From Microcoleus vaginatus_C (GTDB lineage: Bacteria > Cyanobacteriota > Cyanobacteriia > Cyanobacteriales > Microcoleaceae): DNA of 64,000 bases. Shown in pieces: positions 59,814 to 64,000 of the stretch. The notes beneath the pieces were generated by a model that worked only from the letters and a program-made list of their open reading frames with translations, searched no databases and was not told the origin of the DNA. A program made the position numbers and the translations under genes. The stretch is taken from assembly GCA_040004035.1 (NCBI GenBank), contig JAMPLN010000007.1; one strand, given 5' to 3'. Numbering within the stretch: position 1 is the stretch's first letter; every line of letters begins with the position of its first letter.

Positions 59814-62800
59814 ATGCCAAACTCAATCTTAAATAACGACCCGTTGTGGTTCAAAGATGCGATTATTTACGAAGTACCTGTTCGGGCTTTTGCCGACAGC
59901 AATGCAGACGGCATCGGCGACTTTAGAGGACTGACTGAAAAACTGGATTACCTGCAAAACTTGGGAGTAACAGCAATTTGGGTACTGCCATTTTTTCCGT
60001 CGCCGCTCCGAGACGACGGCTACGATACATCTCACTATACTACCGTCAACCCGATTTACGGCACATTAGAGGATTTTAAAGACCTTTTAGAAGCAGCGCA
60101 CCAGCGGGGAATTCGAGTCATTATTGAGTTAATTGTCAACCACACTTCCGATCAGCACGCTTGGTTTCAGCGAGCGCGCCGCGCCCCGAAAGGAAGTAAC
60201 GAAAGAGATTTTTATGTGTGGAGCGACACGCCGGAAAAATATCAAGATGCTCGGATTATTTTCCAAGATTTTGAAACGTCTAATTGGGCTTGGGATGCGG
60301 TAGCAAAAGCTTATTACTGGCACCGTTTTTATTCCCACCAACCCGATTTGAATTACGACAATCCGGCCGTCCGCCAAGCTATCTTAGATGTGGTAGATTT
60401 CTGGTTGGCACTGGGAGTAGACGGACTGCGAATGGATGCGGTGCCTTACCTGTATGAGCGCGAAGGTACTAACTGCGAAAACCTGCCAGAAACTCACGTA
60501 TTCCTCAAGCACTTGCGGAAGCACGTAGATGAGAAATTCCCGAACCGGATGCTGCTTGCTGAGGCGAATCAGTGGCCGGAGGATGCGGTGGAATATTACG
60601 CTGCTGGCGATGAATGTCACATGAACTTTCATTTTCCGCTGATGCCGCGTTTATTTATGGCTTTGTATATGGAAGATAGCTTCCCAATTAGCGACATTCT
60701 CCAGCAAACTCCGCAGATTCCCAATAACTGTCAGTGGGCCTTGTTTTTGCGGAATCACGATGAATTGACGCTGGAAATGGTGAGTGATGAAGACCGAGAT
60801 TATATGTATCGGGTTTACGCTCAAGACACTCAGGCGAGAATTAATTTGGGCATCCGCCGCCGCTTGGCTCCTTTGATGGGAAATAACCGCCGCCGCATTG
60901 AGTTGATGAATGCTTTGCTGCTGTCTCTTCCGGGTACGCCTGTGCTTTACTACGGCGATGAAATTGGCATGGGAGACAATATCTATTTGGGCGATCGCAA
61001 CGGGGTGAGAACTCCGATGCAGTGGAGCGGCGATCGCAATGCCGGTTTCAGCCGTGCTAACCCGCAGCGACTGTACGCACCGCCCATTGTTGACCCTGAA
61101 TATCACTACGAATCTGTTAACGTGGACGCGCAGCGGGCGAATCCGAGTTCTCTTTGGTGGTGGATGAAACGCCTAATTGCAATTAGGCAGCGCTTCCAAG
61201 CATTCGGCCGCGGAACTTGCGAGTTTCTGTACCCGGAAAACCGCAAAGTTTTAGCTTTTGTTCGCACTTATCAAGACGAACACATCCTCGTAGTGGCTAA
61301 TTTGTCGCGCTTCGTCCAGACTGCAGAATTAGACCTTGCGCCCTTTAAAGGTGCTGTTCCGGTGGAGATTTTCGGCCGCACTGAGTTTCCGGCCGTTGGC
61401 GACTCGCCTTACTTTTTGTGCTTGAGCCCTCACACGTTTTACTGGTTTACTCTTACTGTTAAACACGAAGATTTTTCGCTGCACGGTGTTCCCACAGACT
61501 TGCCTACTTTGGCGGTGATAGGCAATTGGAAAACTGCTTTTGCTACAAGTCAGTTAAGCGATATGCTGCTTAATATTTTGCCGGGATACCTGCGGCGCCA
61601 TCGCTGGTTTAGCGGTACAGATCGGACAATTCAATCATTAGAAATAAGTGAGCTTGTACCGATTGAATGTAAAGATAGTGCGGGGGAGCAATCTCAAGTT
61701 TACATTCTGTTTTTGCAGTTGAATTATACTGAAGGTATGCCGGAAACTTACGTTTTGCCTTTAGGGTGGGAAGAGATGAAAGGCGATGTGGACGATCGGG
61801 CGATCGCGCGCCTGCACTTCCCAGAAACCACCAAGGAAGTCGGGGTACTATTTGATGCTGCTGGTGACAAAGGTTTTCTGAGCGCGCTGCTGGAGGCGAT
61901 CGGCAATTCTCGCAGTTACAGAGGTGTTGCAGGTCAACTGGTAGGAATTGCCGACAGTGCATTTAGCTCAGAAGAAGATTTATCGCAGCTCGACCCTCAC
62001 CTGTTCAAAAAAGAACAAAGCAATACATCCGCAGGTTACGGCGACCGCTTCGTCCTGAAAATATTGCGAAAAGTCGAGGAAGGAATCAACCCCGAATTAG
62101 AAATCGGACGCTTTTTAACAGAGCGCAACTCGATCCAACACTACGCTCCAATTGCTGGAGCATTGGAATATCACACACCAGCAAAACAAGTCCTTACAGT
62201 CGGAATCCTACAAAAATTAATCCCCGACAGCGTAGATGCTTGGTCTTATACATTAGACACACTGCGGGACTATTTCGAGCAAGTAATGACAGTAGAAGCA
62301 AAGCATTCCGGTGAGAATTTATCTACGGCCCCCGAAAATTATTTACCGAACGCTTTGACCGGACAGCAGCGGCAGCAAAACTCGCTAGTAGCCGATTTAT
62401 CGCTAGAAATTCCGGCCTTAGCTCGCGAACTCATCGGCTCTTACTTAGCATCAGCCGAACTTTTAGGTCAACGGACAGCCGAACTTCACCTCGCTTTAGC
62501 TGCTGACACAGAAAATCCCGCTTTTGCCCCAGAAAACTTCACTTCCTTTTACCAGCGTTCCATTTATCAATACATGAGAAATGTGGCAGGAAGAACTTTG
62601 CTGGAGCTGAAAAAACGGATGTCCAAACTGCCGCCAGAAATACAAAAATCGGCGCAAAAGCTGCTCAACCGCGAAGATTTGCTCATGGAACGTTTCAAGT
62701 CTATTCTGAACTTGAGAATCACCGCCGATAGAATTCGCTGTCACGGGGACTTTCATTTCGGGCAAGTTCTTTATACAGGCAAAGACTTCGTAATTATTGA

Positions 62801-63194
62801 TTTCGGAGGAGAACGCGATCGACCCTTAAACGAGCGACGGATGAAGAGGTCGCCCCTGCGAGATGTTGCGGGAATGCTGCAATCTTTGAGTTACGCTGTT
62901 ACTTTGGCACTCCGCAATGAAGTAGAAAGTGGCATGATTCGCCCTGAAAATCTCCCGGAGATGCAGCAGTGGGCAAACGTTTGGCACCGCTGGGTCAGCC
63001 TAACTTTTGTCAAGAGTTATTTGGCGACTGCCGCCGATGCAAATTTCTTGCCCAAATCTATACCGGAACTACAAGTTTTGTTGGATGCTTACATTTTGGA
63101 AAAAGCGGTTGGCGAGCTAGCCTACGAACTTAATTACCGCTTGGATTGGGCGGAAATTCCGCTTCAGCGGATTCTACAATTGCTGAATTTATAA
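59814..63194 (+). CDS. treS: Trehalose synthase fused to maltokinase (TreS-Mak/Pep2)
   Basis: The N-terminal 540 residues are a GH13 TreS: FKDAIIYEVPVRAFADSNADGIGDFRGL, DGLRMDAVPYL (nucleophile Asp), LLAEANQW (acid/base Glu) and RNHDELTLE. The C-terminal half (about 590-1126) is a maltokinase-like aminoglycoside-phosphotransferase fold, with IRCHGDFHFGQVLY (catalytic Asp) and VIIDFGGERDRP. TreS interconverts maltose and trehalose and Mak phosphorylates maltose, which would feed the GlgE route in organisms that have glgE. None of the other pathway genes is in the window. Confidence 0.94.
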   Translation: MPNSILNNDPLWFKDAIIYEVPVRAFADSNADGIGDFRGLTEKLDYLQNLGVTAIWVLPFFPSPLRDDGYDTSHYTTVNPIYGTLEDFKDLLEAAHQRGIRVIIELIVNHTSDQHAWFQRARRAPKGSNERDFYVWSDTPEKYQDARIIFQDFETSNWAWDAVAKAYYWHRFYSHQPDLNYDNPAVRQAILDVVDFWLALGVDGLRMDAVPYLYEREGTNCENLPETHVFLKHLRKHVDEKFPNRMLLAEANQWPEDAVEYYAAGDECHMNFHFPLMPRLFMALYMEDSFPISDILQQTPQIPNNCQWALFLRNHDELTLEMVSDEDRDYMYRVYAQDTQARINLGIRRRLAPLMGNNRRRIELMNALLLSLPGTPVLYYGDEIGMGDNIYLGDRNGVRTPMQWSGDRNAGFSRANPQRLYAPPIVDPEYHYESVNVDAQRANPSSLWWWMKRLIAIRQRFQAFGRGTCEFLYPENRKVLAFVRTYQDEHILVVANLSRFVQTAELDLAPFKGAVPVEIFGRTEFPAVGDSPYFLCLSPHTFYWFTLTVKHEDFSLHGVPTDLPTLAVIGNWKTAFATSQLSDMLLNILPGYLRRHRWFSGTDRTIQSLEISELVPIECKDSAGEQSQVYILFLQLNYTEGMPETYVLPLGWEEMKGDVDDRAIARLHFPETTKEVGVLFDAAGDKGFLSALLEAIGNSRSYRGVAGQLVGIADSAFSSEEDLSQLDPHLFKKEQSNTSAGYGDRFVLKILRKVEEGINPELEIGRFLTERNSIQHYAPIAGALEYHTPAKQVLTVGILQKLIPDSVDAWSYTLDTLRDYFEQVMTVEAKHSGENLSTAPENYLPNALTGQQRQQNSLVADLSLEIPALARELIGSYLASAELLGQRTAELHLALAADTENPAFAPENFTSFYQRSIYQYMRNVAGRTLLELKKRMSKLPPEIQKSAQKLLNREDLLMERFKSILNLRITADRIRCHGDFHFGQVLYTGKDFVIIDFGGERDRPLNERRMKRSPLRDVAGMLQSLSYAVTLALRNEVESGMIRPENLPEMQQWANVWHRWVSLTFVKSYLATAADANFLPKSIPELQVLLDAYILEKAVGELAYELNYRLDWAEIPLQRILQLLNL

Positions 63195-63395
63195 GGGTGG
63201 GTTTATCTATACTCATTAGGGTGCGTGACTTTTTAGTTACTCAATTAACACCGAGATGCTGGAGAGTCATGCACCTTACACCATAGCCAATCTACTTTGA
63301 TAACGGTTTGAGCGGCGAATATAATTCGCTCTTCTACAAACAAAATCCGCGCCCAGCTAGGCTAGAAAAAAAGATGGTAAAAGACTGATTTCCTA

Positions 63396-63716
63396 TTACT
63401 TAAAATAAAGAGCAGCTTGATATAAAACTTGTTCTTGATGAGTTAACAAAGTGCAGTCAGAAAGCGGGTAAGCCACACAAGTAACAGCGTAGCCAGCTTG
63501 CAATTCTGACGGCTTCAAAAACTTTTGTTCGCTTTGGTCGATTTCACCGCTCAGCAGTTTGACAACGCAAGCTGAACACTCTCCTTGCTTGCATCCATTC
63601 GGCAAGCGGATACCGGCATCTTCTGCCATATCTAGGATATACTGGTCGTCTGGTACTGCGATCGTGCGATCGAGCGCAAGTTCCTGATTCACCAACCGAA
63701 CTTGATAAACTGCCAT
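63396..63716 (-). CDS. 2Fe-2S ferredoxin (plant type)
   Basis: The 106-residue protein has the chain CKQGECSACV (three Cys) and the fourth Cys in YAVTCVAYP, which coordinate a 2Fe-2S cluster. VPDDQYILDMAEDAGIRLPNGC is typical of the plant-type family. It is a longer variant than photosynthetic PetF (about 97 residues), so it may be a specialised electron carrier. It is monocistronic. Confidence 0.92.
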   Translation of the reverse strand: MAVYQVRLVNQELALDRTIAVPDDQYILDMAEDAGIRLPNGCKQGECSACVVKLLSGEIDQSEQKFLKPSELQAGYAVTCVAYPLSDCTLLTHQEQVLYQAALYFK

Positions 63717-63845
63717 TTTTTTCTTATTCCTCGCGAAAGGGCGGGTTTACGATGCTGTTAGTCCTAGCAAATATTTCGGGTAAAACCCGCCCCTTGTATC
63801 TTAAAAGAGTGAGGACGGTCGATCGCCACGTCATTGATTCGATCA

Positions 63846-64000
63846 TACCGACAATCAGGCGATTGAGCCGACAATCAGTCGCTCGTACCGACAATCAGTC
63901 GCTCGTACCGACAATCAGTCGCTCGTACCGACAATCAGTCGCTCGTACCGATCATCGGTCGCTCGTACCGATCATCGGTCGCTCGTAGCGACAAATGGGT
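63846..64000. repeat. 20-bp tandem repeat running off the window
   Basis: Seven copies of TACCGACAATCAGTCGCTCG or close variants start at 63846, 63866, 63886, 63906, 63926, 63946 and 63966; an eighth is partial. The period is exactly 20 with no spacer. No gene is supported here. Confidence 0.9.

Noticed and set aside
63752..63988. Coding sequence over the terminal tandem repeat
   Set aside because: The translated product is a repeat of the same few residues and has no start signal.
63846..64000. CRISPR array
   Set aside because: The 20-bp units follow one another without unique spacers and no cas gene is present.
1..64000. tRNA or rRNA genes
   Set aside because: No T-loop GGTTCRA pattern with matching acceptor arms and no rRNA conserved segments were seen by eye; a covariance scan would be decisive.

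Overview
The window looks like the chromosome of a filamentous cyanobacterium of the Microcoleus / Oscillatoria / Phormidium kind. The evidence is the high density of HIP1-type GCGATCGC octamers, a solo helical carotenoid protein, a Psb35-like photosystem II small protein, a cyanobacterial ClpB, heptanucleotide STRR repeats and many short palindromic elements between genes. This placement is inferred from sequence style and was not tested by a search. I see no rRNA, no tRNA, no CRISPR array and no intact insertion sequence. One broken ISAs1-type transposase is present.

Layout. Bases 1-18,500 hold mostly single genes and short operons: two paralogous secreted lipases with RTX repeats, a small membrane protein plus a GNAT acetyltransferase, a HEAT-repeat protein, an Rpn-type nuclease, a class II aldolase, a VOC protein, a rubredoxin with a flavoprotein, a stress17M/ChaB fusion, a DUF433/DUF5615 toxin-antitoxin pair, a polysaccharide deacetylase with a secreted protein, an SLH-domain protein, a candidate double-glycine bacteriocin precursor, the transposase remnant, an acetoacetate decarboxylase-like protein, the carotenoid protein and a Uma2 nuclease. 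Bases 18,500-34,000 hold a 1051-residue repeat membrane protein, two related proteins with 12-bp coding repeats (one a partial duplicate), proS, two tandem MASE1 class III cyclases, rpmB and htpG.

Bases 34,000-50,600 form the centre of interest: a metal-homeostasis island. It contains an RppB/RppA-type (CopS/CopR-like) two-component system, a Tat-exported two-domain multicopper oxidase, a helix-hairpin-helix lipoprotein with an FTR1 iron permease, a CusB/CusA efflux pair with a lipoprotein, a CopM-like DUF305 lipoprotein, a copper chaperone, a CopA ATPase and a cupredoxin. Three direct-repeat operators of the form ATGAA-N5/6-ATGAA sit upstream of rppA/multicopper oxidase, of cusB and of the DUF305 gene, so the response regulator probably controls all three. 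The lipoprotein-FTR1 genes have their own promoter followed by a Fur-box palindrome, and the chaperone-ATPase operon has a MerR-type promoter. The arrangement suggests that copper-dependent ferroxidase activity is coupled to Fur-controlled iron uptake, much like yeast Fet3/Ftr1.

Bases 50,600-64,000 hold gloA, an unrecognised membrane protein, an MBOAT/SGNH acylation pair, clpB with an unusual insertion, the Psb35-like gene, a TreS-maltokinase fusion, a 2Fe-2S ferredoxin and a 20-bp tandem repeat running off the window.
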